Origin: Pseudomonas sp. PB101
GTDB lineage: Bacteria > Pseudomonadota > Gammaproteobacteria > Pseudomonadales > Pseudomonadaceae
Direction of reading: 5' to 3'
Assembly (NCBI RefSeq): GCF_009764265.1
Contig: NZ_RWIR01000035.1
Coordinates: forward strand, 1-64,000
DNA: 64,000 bases
A program made the position numbers and the translations under genes. Of this stretch, positions 36,364 through 45,741 are shown piece by piece (within the stretch, counting starts at the first letter, position 1; every line of letters starts with the position of its first letter). Below the pieces are notes generated by a model. That model saw only the letters and a list, made by a program, of their open reading frames with translations, did not search any database and had not been told where the DNA came from.

Positions 36364-37338
36364 ATGCGCCGCACCCTGCTCTGCCGCTCCCTACTTTCTT
36401 GGGCCATGCTGCTCGCCGCAGGCCATGCCGTTGCCAGCACAGCCTGGGTCTCCAACGAAAAGGACAACAGCCTGAGCCTGATCGACCTGCAGACCCTGCA
36501 AGTCACCGACACCCTGCCCGTCGGCCAGCGCCCCCGAGGCCTGCTGCTGTCCCATGACAACAAGCTGCTGTACATCTGCGCCAGTGACTCGGACCGGGTC
36601 CAGGTGATGGACGTGGCCACGCGCAAGATCATCAAGGAATTGCCGTCGGGCAAAGACCCTGAACAATTCGCCCTGCACCCGAACAATCGCTGGTTGTACG
36701 TCTCCAACGAAGACGATGCGCTGGTCACCGTGATCGACACCGAGACCTCCAAGGTGCTCGGCCAGATCAACGTCGGTGTCGAACCCGAAGGCATGGCCGT
36801 CAGTCCTGACGGCAAGTGGGCGGTCAACACCAGCGAAACCACCAACATGCTGCACTGGATCGACACCAGCACCCAGACCCTGGCCGACAGCACCCTGGTG
36901 GACCAGCGCCCGCGCTTCGTCGAGTTCTCCCCCGATGGCGCCCAGCTCTGGGCCTCGGCGGAAATCGGCGGCACCGTGACCATTCTCGATGTAGCCAGCC
37001 GCACCGTGCTCAAGACCCTGAACTTCCAGATCAAGGGCGTGCACCCGGACAAGGTCCAGCCGGTCGGCATCAAGCTCAGCGCCGATGGCAAATACGGTTT
37101 TGTCGCACTGGGCCCGGCCAATCATGTGGCGGTGATCGATGCCAAGACCTTCGAGGTTCTCGATTACCTGCTGGTGGGTCGACGGGTCTGGCAGATGGCA
37201 TTCACCCCGGATCAGAAGCAATTGCTGGCCACCAACGGCGTCAGCGGCGATGTCTCGGTGATCGATGTCGACAGCCTCAAGGTGAGCAAATCGGTGAAGG
37301 TCGGGCGCTATCCCTGGGGCGTGGTGGTGACGCCATGA
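36364..37338 (+). CDS. PQQ-catabolism-associated beta-propeller protein (YVTN family)
   Basis: 324 residues with a signal peptide (LLAAGHAVASTA). Seven-blade repeats of the YVTN/NHL type recur about every 42 residues: NSLSLIDLQTLQVTDTLPVGQRPRGL, DALVTVIDTETSKVLGQINVGVEPEGM, GDVSVIDVDSLKVSKSVKVGRYPWGV. Periplasmic; probably a scaffold or a PQQ/alcohol-binding partner of the neighbouring ABC proteins. The stop overlaps the next ATG by four bases (ATGA). Confidence 0.85.
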   Translation: MRRTLLCRSLLSWAMLLAAGHAVASTAWVSNEKDNSLSLIDLQTLQVTDTLPVGQRPRGLLLSHDNKLLYICASDSDRVQVMDVATRKIIKELPSGKDPEQFALHPNNRWLYVSNEDDALVTVIDTETSKVLGQINVGVEPEGMAVSPDGKWAVNTSETTNMLHWIDTSTQTLADSTLVDQRPRFVEFSPDGAQLWASAEIGGTVTILDVASRTVLKTLNFQIKGVHPDKVQPVGIKLSADGKYGFVALGPANHVAVIDAKTFEVLDYLLVGRRVWQMAFTPDQKQLLATNGVSGDVSVIDVDSLKVSKSVKVGRYPWGVVVTP

Positions 37339-38066
37339 ACGCCCTTGAAGTCAGCGACCTGAGTTTCGCCTACGGCTCCCGAGAGGCCTTGCGCAAGGTA
37401 AGTTTCAGCCTGGAACCCGGGCGCCTCGCCGCGCTGCTGGGACCCAACGGCGCGGGCAAGTCGACCCTGATTGCCCTGCTGACCCGGCTCTATGATCTGC
37501 AGCACGGCGAGATCCGCGTCGGTGGCTGTTCATTGCGCAGCGCGCCACGCCCGGCACTCAGGCAATTGGGCGTGGTGTTCCAGCAAAGCACCCTGGACCT
37601 GGACCTCAGCGTCGAACAGAACCTGCGTTATCACGCCGCATTGCATGGCTTGTCCCGGCGTCAGAGCGACCTTCGGGTCGACGCCGAACTGGCCCGCCAG
37701 ACACTGACCGAACGCCGCCGCGAACGGGTGCGCGAACTCAATGGCGGCCATCGTCGCCGGGTGGAAATTGCCCGCGCCCTGCTGCATGAGCCGCGCCTGT
37801 TGCTGCTCGATGAAGCCAGTGTCGGCCTCGACCCGGCGAGTCGCCTGGCACTCAACCAGCACATCCGCAGTCTGTGTCGCGAGGAGCGCATCAGCGTGCT
37901 CTGGACCACCCACCTGCTCGATGAAGTACAGCCCAGCGATGACTTGCTGATCCTGCATCAAGGCCGGCTGGTGGCCAGCGGACAAGCCGATGCCCTGAGC
38001 CTGGAACACGGCGGTGACCTCGGTTCGGCCTTCACCCGCCTGACAACATCAGGAGCTGCCCAATGA
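37335..38066 (+). CDS. ABC transporter ATPase of the PQQ-alcohol system
   Basis: 243 residues from the ATG at 37335. Walker A is GPNGAGKST, the signature region is LNGGHRRRVEIARALLHEP, Walker B is LLLLDEASVGLD, and the switch histidine is in WTTHLLDE. The signature starts NGGHR rather than the usual LSGGQ. It pairs with the ABC-2 permease that follows, overlapping it by four bases. In P. putida the equivalent proteins (PedA-C) are linked to efflux of aromatic alcohols. Confidence 0.9.
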   Translation: MNALEVSDLSFAYGSREALRKVSFSLEPGRLAALLGPNGAGKSTLIALLTRLYDLQHGEIRVGGCSLRSAPRPALRQLGVVFQQSTLDLDLSVEQNLRYHAALHGLSRRQSDLRVDAELARQTLTERRRERVRELNGGHRRRVEIARALLHEPRLLLLDEASVGLDPASRLALNQHIRSLCREERISVLWTTHLLDEVQPSDDLLILHQGRLVASGQADALSLEHGGDLGSAFTRLTTSGAAQ

Positions 38067-38854
38067 ACGCTTACTGGCAATGCTTCAGCGGTATCGTGCT
38101 GCGCGAATGGCTGCGCTTTGTGCTGCAACGCACGCGATTTCTCAGCGCCCTGGTGCGGCCGCTGCTGTGGCTGCTGGTGTTCGCCGCGGGTTTTCGCGCA
38201 GCGCTGGGAATCGCGATCATCGAGCCCTACGACACCTACATCCCCTATGAGGTCTACATCATTCCCGGGTTGGCCTGCATGATCCTGCTGTTCAATGGCA
38301 TGCAGGGGTCACTGTCGATGGTCTACGACCGCGAGATGGGCAGCATGCGCGTGCTGCTGACCAGCCCCCTGCCCCGAACCTTTCTGCTGTGCAGCAAACT
38401 GTTGGCCACGTCGCTGATTTCGCTGTTGCAGGTCTATGCGTTTCTGGCGATTGCCTGGGTCTACGGCGTGCGGCCGCCGGCGATGGGCCTGTTGCTGGCA
38501 TTGCCGGCCCTGCTGCTGGTGGCGTTGATGCTCAGCGCCCTGGGCCTGTTGCTGTCGAACGCGATCCGCCAGCTGGAGAACTTTGCCGGGGTGATGAATT
38601 TCGTGATCTTCCCGCTATTTTTCCTGTCTTCGGCGCTGTATCCGCTGTGGAAGATGCGTGAGGCCAGCGAGTGGTTGTATTGGCTGTGCGCGGTGAATCC
38701 ATTTACCCATGCGGTAGAGTTGGTGCGCTTTGCCCTGTATGAACGCTTCAATCCGCTGGCATTGGCGGTGTGCGTGGGGCTGACGCTGCTATTCGCCCTG
38801 CTCGCCGTGCTCACTTTCAATCCGCAGCACGCCGCCCTGCGCAAATCCACCTGA
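38063..38854 (+). CDS. pedC: ABC-2 type permease (PedC-like alcohol exporter)
   Basis: 263 residues with six membrane helices typical of ABC-2 exporters: RFLSALVRPLLWLLVFAAGF, the MILLFNGMQGSLSMVYDREMGSMRVLLTSPLPR loop, and NFVIFPLFFLSSALYPLWKM. It forms the export channel with the preceding ATPase. Expected role is removal of alcohols or reactive aldehydes from the cell. The ATGA overlap with the ATPase gene shows coupling. Confidence 0.87.
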   Translation: MNAYWQCFSGIVLREWLRFVLQRTRFLSALVRPLLWLLVFAAGFRAALGIAIIEPYDTYIPYEVYIIPGLACMILLFNGMQGSLSMVYDREMGSMRVLLTSPLPRTFLLCSKLLATSLISLLQVYAFLAIAWVYGVRPPAMGLLLALPALLLVALMLSALGLLLSNAIRQLENFAGVMNFVIFPLFFLSSALYPLWKMREASEWLYWLCAVNPFTHAVELVRFALYERFNPLALAVCVGLTLLFALLAVLTFNPQHAALRKST

Positions 38855-38863
38855 CAACACGCC

Positions 38864-38950
38864 CCTGTAGGAGCCGGCTTGCTGGCGATCCAGACGACGC
38901 GGTGTATCAATTTCACCGCGTCGCCTGGATCGCCAGCAAGCCGGCTCCTA
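38864..38950. repeat. REPIN between permease and CXXCW genes
   Basis: TAGGAGCCGGCTTGCTGGCGAT and ATCGCCAGCAAGCCGGCTCCTA with an inner GACGCGGTG / CACCGCGTC inverted pair, giving an extended hairpin. Confidence 0.87.
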
Positions 38951-39039
38951 CTTTAGTACTGGTTCTACCTGTCTATCGTCGCATTCCCAACGCCCCCCGA
39001 CTGGCATGTAATAGGTCCATAACTATAAGGACTGAACCC

Positions 39040-39597
39040 ATGCCACGTGCCCGACGTTGCCTGTTGCGCCCTGCTCTCGCCGTCCTGTCGCTGAGCCTGC
39101 TGCTGAGCACCGCGCAGGCCGACACTGCGCTGTTCTCCACCGACGGCTATCGCATCGGCCTGTACCGCAGCCCGACGCCGGAACAACTGCAAGGCGCAAC
39201 CCTCATCGACACCCCCGCCCTGCAAACCCTGCTCGGCCAAACCCCGCGCCCGGTGCTGATTGACGTCTACCGCCGGCAGTGGCTGCAAGGGCAATTCATC
39301 GAAGACCAGCCCCATGAAAACCTGCCCGGCAGCCATTGGCTGGCCAATACCGGGGACGGCGACCTGACGCCGCAATGGCAGGACTATTTCGCCGCCAACC
39401 TGAAAAAGCTGACCGCCGGCGACCCGACACAACCGCTGGTCTTCTACTGCCGCTCCGACTGCTGGTTGAGCTGGAATGCGGTCAAGCGCGCAGCCACCAT
39501 GGGCTATAAGACTCTGTATTGGTATCGCGATGGCCTGGACGCCTGGCAAGCGGCCAACCTGCCGGTTTCGCCAGCCCGGCCCGAACCCTTTCCCTGA
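39040..39597 (+). CDS. PQQ-catabolism-associated CXXCW-motif protein
   Basis: 185 residues with a signal peptide ending near STAQA (residue 27). A rhodanese-like fold follows. The defining segment FYCRSDCWLSWNAVKRAATMGY contains C137, C141 and W142, so the visible spacing is C-x3-C-W. Members are found only with PQQ-dependent alcohol oxidation; a redox or heme/PQQ handling role is suspected, unproven. It comes after the ABC genes with its own upstream region and before agmR. Confidence 0.85.
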   Translation: MPRARRCLLRPALAVLSLSLLLSTAQADTALFSTDGYRIGLYRSPTPEQLQGATLIDTPALQTLLGQTPRPVLIDVYRRQWLQGQFIEDQPHENLPGSHWLANTGDGDLTPQWQDYFAANLKKLTAGDPTQPLVFYCRSDCWLSWNAVKRAATMGYKTLYWYRDGLDAWQAANLPVSPARPEPFP

Positions 39598-39653
39598 GCT
39601 TTACGCGTGCACGCAGTTGCCACACCATAATCAAAATAATGAGGTGAAAGGCC

Positions 39654-40319
39654 ATGTACAAAATCCTGATTGCCGACGATCACCCACTGTTTCGCGAAGC
39701 CATCCACAACGTCATCAGCGACGGTTTTGCCGGCAGCGAAGTGATGGAAACCGCCGACCTGGACAGCGCCCTGGCCCTGACCCAGGAGCACGATGACCTG
39801 GACCTGATCCTGCTCGACCTGAACATGCCCGGCATGCACGGGCTCAATGGCCTGATCAACCTGCGTAACGAAGCGCCGACCATTCCGGTGGTGATTGTCT
39901 CCGCCGAGCAGGACAAACAGATCGTGCTGCAAGCCATCACCTACGGTGCAGTGGGCTTCATCACCAAGTCGTCACCCCGCACCCAGATGACCGATGCCAT
40001 CCAGCAGATTCTCAATGGCAATGTCTACCTGCCCCCGGACATCATCCGCACCGGAAAAAGCAGCAGCCACCGGCGGATGAACGACACCCCGAGTTTCCCG
40101 CCCGAACTGCTCCAGGCCCTGACCCGCAAGCAACTGCAGGTGCTGGAGCGCATGACCAAGGGCGAATCGAACAAGCAGATCGCCTACACCCTGGAAATCG
40201 CCGAGACCACGGTCAAGGCCCACGTCTCGGCAATCCTGCGCAAGCTCAACGTGCACAACCGGGTGCAGGCGATCCTGAGTGCCGGGGATATTGATTTCGG
40301 GTCTTATCTGCGGCGTTGA
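39654..40319 (+). CDS. agmR: LuxR-type response regulator AgmR/ErbR
   Basis: 221 residues: receiver with D55 ([10 protein letters not shown]) and acidic pocket ADDHP, then a LuxR helix-turn-helix at about 150-215 ([36 protein letters not shown]). It is nearly the textbook AgmR/ErbR/PedR1, which activates quinoprotein ethanol oxidation genes in P. aeruginosa and P. putida. No cognate kinase is in the same operon; the convergent NahK and distant ErcS' are candidates. GAGGTGAAAGG ribosome site. Confidence 0.93.
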   Translation: MYKILIADDHPLFREAIHNVISDGFAGSEVMETADLDSALALTQEHDDLDLILLDLNMPGMHGLNGLINLRNEAPTIPVVIVSAEQDKQIVLQAITYGAVGFITKSSPRTQMTDAIQQILNGNVYLPPDIIRTGKSSSHRRMNDTPSFPPELLQALTRKQLQVLERMTKGESNKQIAYTLEIAETTVKAHVSAILRKLNVHNRVQAILSAGDIDFGSYLRR

Positions 40320-40337
40320 GTCAGTAAGACCGCGGCG

Positions 40338-40412
40338 CCCCTTTCGCGAGCAAGCCCGCTCCCACAAGGACAGCGATGTACCTGTGGGAGCGGGCTTGCT
40401 CGCGAAGGGGCC
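40338..40412. repeat. REPIN between convergent agmR and nahK
   Basis: CTTTCGCGAGCAAGCCCGCTCCCACA and TGTGGGAGCGGGCTTGCTCGCGAAAG-like arms with only about 20 bases between them. Confidence 0.87.
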
Positions 40413-40431
40413 GTCCCATGCACCGTAGATT

Positions 40432-43065
40432 TCAAGGCCGGCCAAGCAAATGACTCATCGCCGTCTTCAGCTTCATCGGCCGCACCGGCTTGTGCATCAG
40501 GGTGTGGCCCAGCTCGCGGATCTGTTGCTTGAGTTCATTGCTGTAGTTGGCCGTGATCATCATTGCCGGGACCGGTGAGGCACGACGGGCATTGATTCTT
40601 GCCACCGCATCGACACCGTTCTGATCGTTGTCCAGATGGTAGTCGGCGATCAGCAGGTCGGCCTCGGCGTGGTAGTTGTCCACTTGCCGCGCCAGGTCCT
40701 CCTCCGACAGCGCCGTCACCACCCGACACCCCCACCCCTCCAGCAAGGTGCGCATGCCGGCACAAATGGTCGCGTCGTTGTCCAGCACCCAAATCCGCGC
40801 ACCCCGCAGGCGCTCGAGCATCGGCTCGCTCATCTGCAACGCCGGCGGCGGTGTCGGCGCGGTGGCGCTCAAGGGCACTTCGACCGAGAACATCGAACCC
40901 CGGCCCGGCCACGAGCGCACATGTATGGGATGGCCGAGGATGCCGGCAATTTTCTCGACAATCGCCAGGCCCAGGCCCAAGCCGCGATCCTGATCGGGTC
41001 GCTGCACATCACCGCGCTTGAACTCCTGGAAAATCTCCTCCAGGCGATGCTCGGCAATGCCCATGCCGCTGTCCCAGACTTCGATCGTCAGGCACTGATG
41101 ATGCCGCCGGCAACCGAGCACCACGCGACCACTGTAGGTATAGCGAATCGCATTGCTCAGCAGATTGCGCAGAATCCGCGCGAGCAACTGGATGTCGCTG
41201 CGCACCAGCGCCGAACAGCCAATGAAGTGCAGTTGCAGGCCTTCACTGCGGGCCACCTGGGTGTATTCAGCAGCCAGGTTCTCCAGCAGCTCACTGAGGG
41301 CGAACGGCGCAATGTCAGCCTTGATCACCCCCGCATCGAGCTTGGAAATATCCACCAGGGTGCCGAGCAGGTTCTCCACGTCTTCCAGGGAATTGCTCAC
41401 GTTGCGCACCAGAATCTCGCTGGACATCGGCTCGCGCCGCTCCAACAAGGCGCTGGTAAACAGGCGCGCGGCATTCAACGGTTGCAGCAGGTCGTGGCTG
41501 ACGGCGGCGAGGAACTTGGTCTTCGACAGGTTGGCCTGCTCGGCTTCCTGCTTGGCTTCGCGCAAGCGTGACTCGACCAGGCGCCGCTCATCGATCTCGC
41601 GCAGCAGCTGGTCGTTGAGGGTGGTCAATTCCGCCGTGCGCTCGCGTACCCGCAGCTCAAGGTTCTGATACGCCTGATGCAGCGCTTCGGCGGTGCGGCG
41701 GCGTTCGGTGATGTCGCGGATCAGCACGAAAATCCCCACCACCTCGCCACTGGCCAGACGGTTGGGCACATAGGAGCGCAGCATGTAGCGCTCCTGGTTG
41801 TTGACGTTGGTTTCGGCGAACTCGAAGGTCACGCTCTCGCCGTCCAGTGCCCTGGCCACGTAGGACTCCAGCCGCTGATAATGCTGTTCGCTGTGCACTT
41901 CGCGCAGGCTCTGGCCGAGCATCACGCCGCGGGGCCAGCAGTACCACTCTTCATAGACCTTGTTGGTGAACTCGTAGACCAGGTCAGCATTGAGGTAGGC
42001 AATCAATGCCGGTACGTGATCGGTGATCAGGCGAATCCAGTGTTCGCTTTCACTCAGCGCCTCGGCGTGCTGGTAACGTTCGGTGATGTCGGTGAAGGTA
42101 TTGACGAACCCCCCGGTGGGCAACGGATGGGTGCGGATTTCCAGGACCCGGCCATCGTACAGGCGCTGTTCGCATTCGCGTACCGGTCGTCCGTTGCCAT
42201 CGCGACTGGCCGGGGTCAGCAGGTTCAACTCGCTGTCGGCGATCACTTCGGCAAACGGGCGATGCGCCGCCACCGGCGCCAGGCCGCTCAACTCCAGGAA
42301 CCGCCGGTTCCACAACTCCAGGATGCCCTCGGCGCTGACCATTGCCACCCCTTGGGACAGGTTGTCGACCGCCCGTTGCAGCAGGTGCGACTTCTGCGCC
42401 ACCGCCTGCTCCCGTCGCATGGTTTCGCTGAGTTTGACGTCGGTAATGTCGGTGAACAGGATCACCCGCCCGCCCTCCTGGGTGGGCCGCTCGCTGACTT
42501 GCAGCCAGCGCCCGTTCTGCAGGCGGTACAGCAGGTTTTCGTCGGCATGCCCCCAAGGCTCTTCGGTGAACAGGCCGTTGTTCATCATCAATCGCTTGAC
42601 CTCGGTCAGGCGCATGCCGGCATTGATCCGCACCCGGCTGTTGCGCCAAAACGCCTTGAAGCGACTGTTGAACAGCACGATTCGCTGCTCGGCGTCGAAC
42701 AGCACGAAGGCGTCGGAAATGCTTTCGATGGCATCGATCAGGTGTTGATGCGCCGTTTCCGCGCGCAGGCGGGCTTCGCTGAGCAGATTATTACCGGCCT
42801 TGAGTTCGGCCATGGCCTGGTTAAGGGCATCGGTGCGTTCGCGCACTTGCTCGGCCAGCACCACCGAATGCTGGAATGCCGCGTACGGATCGTTGCCGCG
42901 GGTTCCCCCGGACTCGACCCGTTCGATCAGCGCGCCATTGATGCGCTGCAGTTTATGGTTTTCCAGGCGCAGCCTGGCCAGTTCGGCCTGCAGCTCAGCG
43001 ATGTCCTGGGGCACGGCCTCGGGCAATGGCAACGCCGGTGAAGGTCTGGTTGATGTGCATGCCAT
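40432..43065 (-). CDS. nahK: Multi-PAS hybrid histidine kinase NahK (ErcS/PedS1-like)
   Basis: 877 residues, no membrane helix. Coiled coil at about 20-100, PAS at 105-215, 230-335 and 340-460 (hinges TDITDVK, TDITERY, RDITERR), second coiled coil, phosphoacceptor H524 in SKTKFLAAVSHDLLQPLNAARLF, ATPase domain (VWDSGMGIA, GLGLGLAIVEKIAG), and a C-terminal receiver with D808 (LLIADYHLDND). It matches NahK, the NO-associated kinase that works with NosP. The ATG used has GGAG nine bases upstream and overlaps nosP by 71 bases; a GTG at 43014 would be an alternative. The signal probably passes by phosphotransfer to regulators elsewhere. Confidence 0.9.
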   Translation of the reverse strand: MACTSTRPSPALPLPEAVPQDIAELQAELARLRLENHKLQRINGALIERVESGGTRGNDPYAAFQHSVVLAEQVRERTDALNQAMAELKAGNNLLSEARLRAETAHQHLIDAIESISDAFVLFDAEQRIVLFNSRFKAFWRNSRVRINAGMRLTEVKRLMMNNGLFTEEPWGHADENLLYRLQNGRWLQVSERPTQEGGRVILFTDITDVKLSETMRREQAVAQKSHLLQRAVDNLSQGVAMVSAEGILELWNRRFLELSGLAPVAAHRPFAEVIADSELNLLTPASRDGNGRPVRECEQRLYDGRVLEIRTHPLPTGGFVNTFTDITERYQHAEALSESEHWIRLITDHVPALIAYLNADLVYEFTNKVYEEWYCWPRGVMLGQSLREVHSEQHYQRLESYVARALDGESVTFEFAETNVNNQERYMLRSYVPNRLASGEVVGIFVLIRDITERRRTAEALHQAYQNLELRVRERTAELTTLNDQLLREIDERRLVESRLREAKQEAEQANLSKTKFLAAVSHDLLQPLNAARLFTSALLERREPMSSEILVRNVSNSLEDVENLLGTLVDISKLDAGVIKADIAPFALSELLENLAAEYTQVARSEGLQLHFIGCSALVRSDIQLLARILRNLLSNAIRYTYSGRVVLGCRRHHQCLTIEVWDSGMGIAEHRLEEIFQEFKRGDVQRPDQDRGLGLGLAIVEKIAGILGHPIHVRSWPGRGSMFSVEVPLSATAPTPPPALQMSEPMLERLRGARIWVLDNDATICAGMRTLLEGWGCRVVTALSEEDLARQVDNYHAEADLLIADYHLDNDQNGVDAVARINARRASPVPAMMITANYSNELKQQIRELGHTLMHKPVRPMKLKTAMSHLLGRP

Positions 43066-44155
43066 TGAACTGTTCTCCGTAGGTGTTGAAACCCATCACC
43101 CGTTGCTCACGCAAAAACCTGCCGATCTGATCAAGACTGCCGTCGTCTTCGAGTTCCAGACGCCGCAGGAAACAGTCGCAACCGATGGTCAGCAGCAAAT
43201 CGCCCAGGCGTTCCTGCAACCCCTCGAACAGGCTCTGCAGGTTCGGCAGCATCGGCCCCGGGGTCATGGCCGTGAGGACGATGCCGTTTTCCACGGCGCA
43301 GTAGAAACTCAGGCTCAGGTCCGGATGCACCTGCTGGATGGCCCGCACGTAGTACTGCTGGTTGATCCGCACCGCCAACGGGTGCGCGGCGAAGACCCGG
43401 TGATCGAGCTGCGCCACCGGCACGCCGATGTGCCGGGCGTACTCCTCGGCAGCCGGCTCGGCATTGAGTTCGAAGACCCGGCGCAAGGTGCTGTCGGCCC
43501 CTGTGACCACCAGCTTCTCGGCGCGGGGCAGCACGTGGTGGGTGGTGAACACTTCGAAATCCAGCCAGGTATTGACCAGCACCACCACGGCCGCGCCGCT
43601 GTGGAACTCGCCATCGAAGTACACATGGGTATGGGTCAGGTAGTTGTCGTCGCCGGCCGAGCCGCCGAAATGCGGAATGTCGCCCAATGCCGCGCTCAAG
43701 GCCGCCAGGACCATTTCTTCGCGGCTGGACAGGCCATCGAGCAGGGTCAGGGCAAAGCTGTTGCCCTTGATCGGGGCCAGGGTATTGCTGCGACAGCCAC
43801 TGACCAGGCGCTCGACCATTTGCTGGGCGTCGATCAGGCTGAAGTGCTCCATCTGGTCGATCAGCTCGATCGCAATGGAAAAGTGCCGGTGATCGAAACC
43901 CACCGCCGTCACGCAATTGCGCCCGTAGCCCAGCGGGGTAATTTCCCCGGCGCTGGTGCAGCCCACCAGGCGAATACCGCCGAAGCTTTGCTGCAAGGCC
44001 TGGCCCAGCGCCTGCAAGTCGTACTCGGCGGAACAGAAGAACAGCACGAACCCCAGGTGCGGATGCAACAACTGGCGCGCCAGTTCCTGCGCGACCTGCC
44101 GGGCATCGGTGGCCTGGGACATTGCACTGACGATACCTTCGCTCTGCAGCATCAT
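42995..44155 (-). CDS. nosP: FIST-domain nitric-oxide sensor NosP
   Basis: 386 residues. FIST N-terminal domain (VGCTSAGEITPLGYGRNCVTAVGF, IPHFGGSAGDDN) and FIST C-terminal domain (AMTPGPMLPNLQSLFEGLQERLGD, GFNTYGEQFNGMHINQTFTGVAIA) are complete. NosP proteins bind heme and NO and modulate the kinase encoded next door. Here the kinase gene overlaps its 3' end, which supports a two-protein sensor. Cytosolic. The ATG at 44153-44155 could be replaced by the in-frame second Met. Confidence 0.9.
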   Translation of the reverse strand: MMLQSEGIVSAMSQATDARQVAQELARQLLHPHLGFVLFFCSAEYDLQALGQALQQSFGGIRLVGCTSAGEITPLGYGRNCVTAVGFDHRHFSIAIELIDQMEHFSLIDAQQMVERLVSGCRSNTLAPIKGNSFALTLLDGLSSREEMVLAALSAALGDIPHFGGSAGDDNYLTHTHVYFDGEFHSGAAVVVLVNTWLDFEVFTTHHVLPRAEKLVVTGADSTLRRVFELNAEPAAEEYARHIGVPVAQLDHRVFAAHPLAVRINQQYYVRAIQQVHPDLSLSFYCAVENGIVLTAMTPGPMLPNLQSLFEGLQERLGDLLLTIGCDCFLRRLELEDDGSLDQIGRFLREQRVMGFNTYGEQFNGMHINQTFTGVAIARGRAPGHR

Positions 44156-44306
44156 CGTCTCCGGCTGGTGCGTGTGTATGAGGCACGAGTGTACGAAGTC
44201 TGTGGGGGGCGACGAATGCTACTTGGGTAGCGGGTAGCCGCTTCGATGGGATGAGACCGGTGCCGGCCCTCGCCGCGATGCGCACGGCCAGGGCCACCTC
44301 CCGGGG

Positions 44307-45491
44307 TTACCAGGTCAGCACCGCCCCCACGGCAAAGGTGTCGGTGTCTTCGTTCTGTGCGTCGGTGTCGTGGCCGTTGATTTCGAACTGGTTGTACTCG
44401 GCCACCAGCTTGAGGTTGTCGTTCACGTCATGGAACAACGCGATGCCGCGGGTCTCGTAGTCTGCGCCGCTGCCGACCACACCGTTGCCATCGTCATTGG
44501 TCTTGCCGTAGGACAAGGCCAGACGGTTCTTGCCCAGCTTGTAGGAGCCCTGCAACAGGTAGCCGTCGCTGTCGACGTTACGCAGGGTCGGCTCGCCGGC
44601 ATTGTTGGTGAAAAACGGGTTGATGCCCTTGGCCTGGAAACCGGACCCGGTCAGGGACAAGCCGCCCATCTTCGCCTGCACGCCGTAACCGACCCCTTTG
44701 GAGGTGACGGTCTCGACCGTGGAATCGGTGTTGTCCGAGCTCTGGTAGCTGCCGTTGACCCAGCTGTAGATCTTGGCCCCGGCCAGGTCGAACTGATAGG
44801 TCACTTCGCTCTCGGTACGCGGGTTTTCCTGATAGGCCTTGCCCGTCGGGCTGCTGTCGTTGGTGTCCACCGGGTCCATGATGCCGACCGCCACGCGCAG
44901 ACCGTCCATCACCGGGGTGCGATAGGTGATCTGCGAGGTCGGGAACGGATACGGGTAACCGGTGCCGATGTTGCCGAACGACACCCCGCCCCCATCCACC
45001 AACCCCAGCGTATCGCTGACCTGACCGTAACCGGCGAGCATTTCGTCGAGCAGGATGTTGGAACGGGCGAACAGGCCGAAGTCCTTGCCGATCAGCACTT
45101 CGCCCCATTCCGGGTTGGCCACGGTGCCATAGAACTGCCGCACATCAATGGCGGTGTCGGTGCCGTTGGTTTGGCTGTCGTTGATGGTGACCCAGAACGA
45201 GGCACGGGCGCCGAGCTTGAGATCGTCTACCTGCTTGCCCATGTTGAACCCCAGGTAGTTGGGCAAGAAGCCCATCTTGACCCGCGCCTGTCGACGGTCG
45301 AACTGATCGCCGGTGCGGTCGACATCGCTGTTCACGTAGAAGGCGTTGATGTAGCCGTCGGTGGAGAACGTGGTCTGGTCCTTGTCGTACAGCATGATAT
45401 CCGCCCGGGCCACCTGGCTCAGGCCAAGGGCAGACAGGCTGGCGATCAAGGCAGGCAGAAAACGATGCGTGACGTTCTTATTGTTGTGCAT
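44307..45491 (-). CDS. General outer-membrane porin (trimeric beta-barrel)
   Basis: 394 residues with signal peptide ending LSQVARA. The mature protein begins DIMLYDKDQTTFSTDGYINAFYV and ends in a porin-type strand with aromatic C-terminus (DTFAVGAVLTW). It belongs to the Gram-negative general porin group (Burkholderia/Pseudomonas type), not OprD. In related genomes a porin of this kind borders the alcohol-oxidation locus and may admit alcohols or lanthanide complexes, which is inference. Ribosome site GGAGCGCGCC. Confidence 0.85.
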   Translation of the reverse strand: MHNNKNVTHRFLPALIASLSALGLSQVARADIMLYDKDQTTFSTDGYINAFYVNSDVDRTGDQFDRRQARVKMGFLPNYLGFNMGKQVDDLKLGARASFWVTINDSQTNGTDTAIDVRQFYGTVANPEWGEVLIGKDFGLFARSNILLDEMLAGYGQVSDTLGLVDGGGVSFGNIGTGYPYPFPTSQITYRTPVMDGLRVAVGIMDPVDTNDSSPTGKAYQENPRTESEVTYQFDLAGAKIYSWVNGSYQSSDNTDSTVETVTSKGVGYGVQAKMGGLSLTGSGFQAKGINPFFTNNAGEPTLRNVDSDGYLLQGSYKLGKNRLALSYGKTNDDGNGVVGSGADYETRGIALFHDVNDNLKLVAEYNQFEINGHDTDAQNEDTDTFAVGAVLTW

Positions 45492-45673
45492 GGCGCGCTC
45501 CGAAACGGGGGACTAAGTGTCGGAGGCGATTATCGAAACCAGACCGGCGGCGCCATACGCTGCCTTGGAGCTGGTTTTCAGGTGCTTTGGAATGGACGAC
45601 TGTACGCGACAACTAAGGCGTACGACCGTTTGTTGGCAGGGCAAGCCACTAAAGTTGTAAAGAACCGCTTTTC

Positions 45674-45741
45674 GTAGGATCCGGCTTGCCGGCGAAGGCG
45701 CACTTGAAGCCCCCTTCGCCGGCAAGCCGGGCTCCTACAGG
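45674..45741. repeat. REPIN downstream of the TauE-type gene
   Basis: GTAGGATCCGGCTTGCCGGCGAAGG and CCTTCGCCGGCAAGCCGGGCTCCTAC form one long hairpin; one arm has an A/G change that creates GGATCC. Confidence 0.85.

Noticed and set aside
37335..38066. Suspicion that the ABC ATPase is inactive because the signature lacks LSGGQ
   Set aside because: Walker A, Walker B and the switch His are intact, and NGGHRRR-type signatures are tolerated in ABC-2 ATPases.
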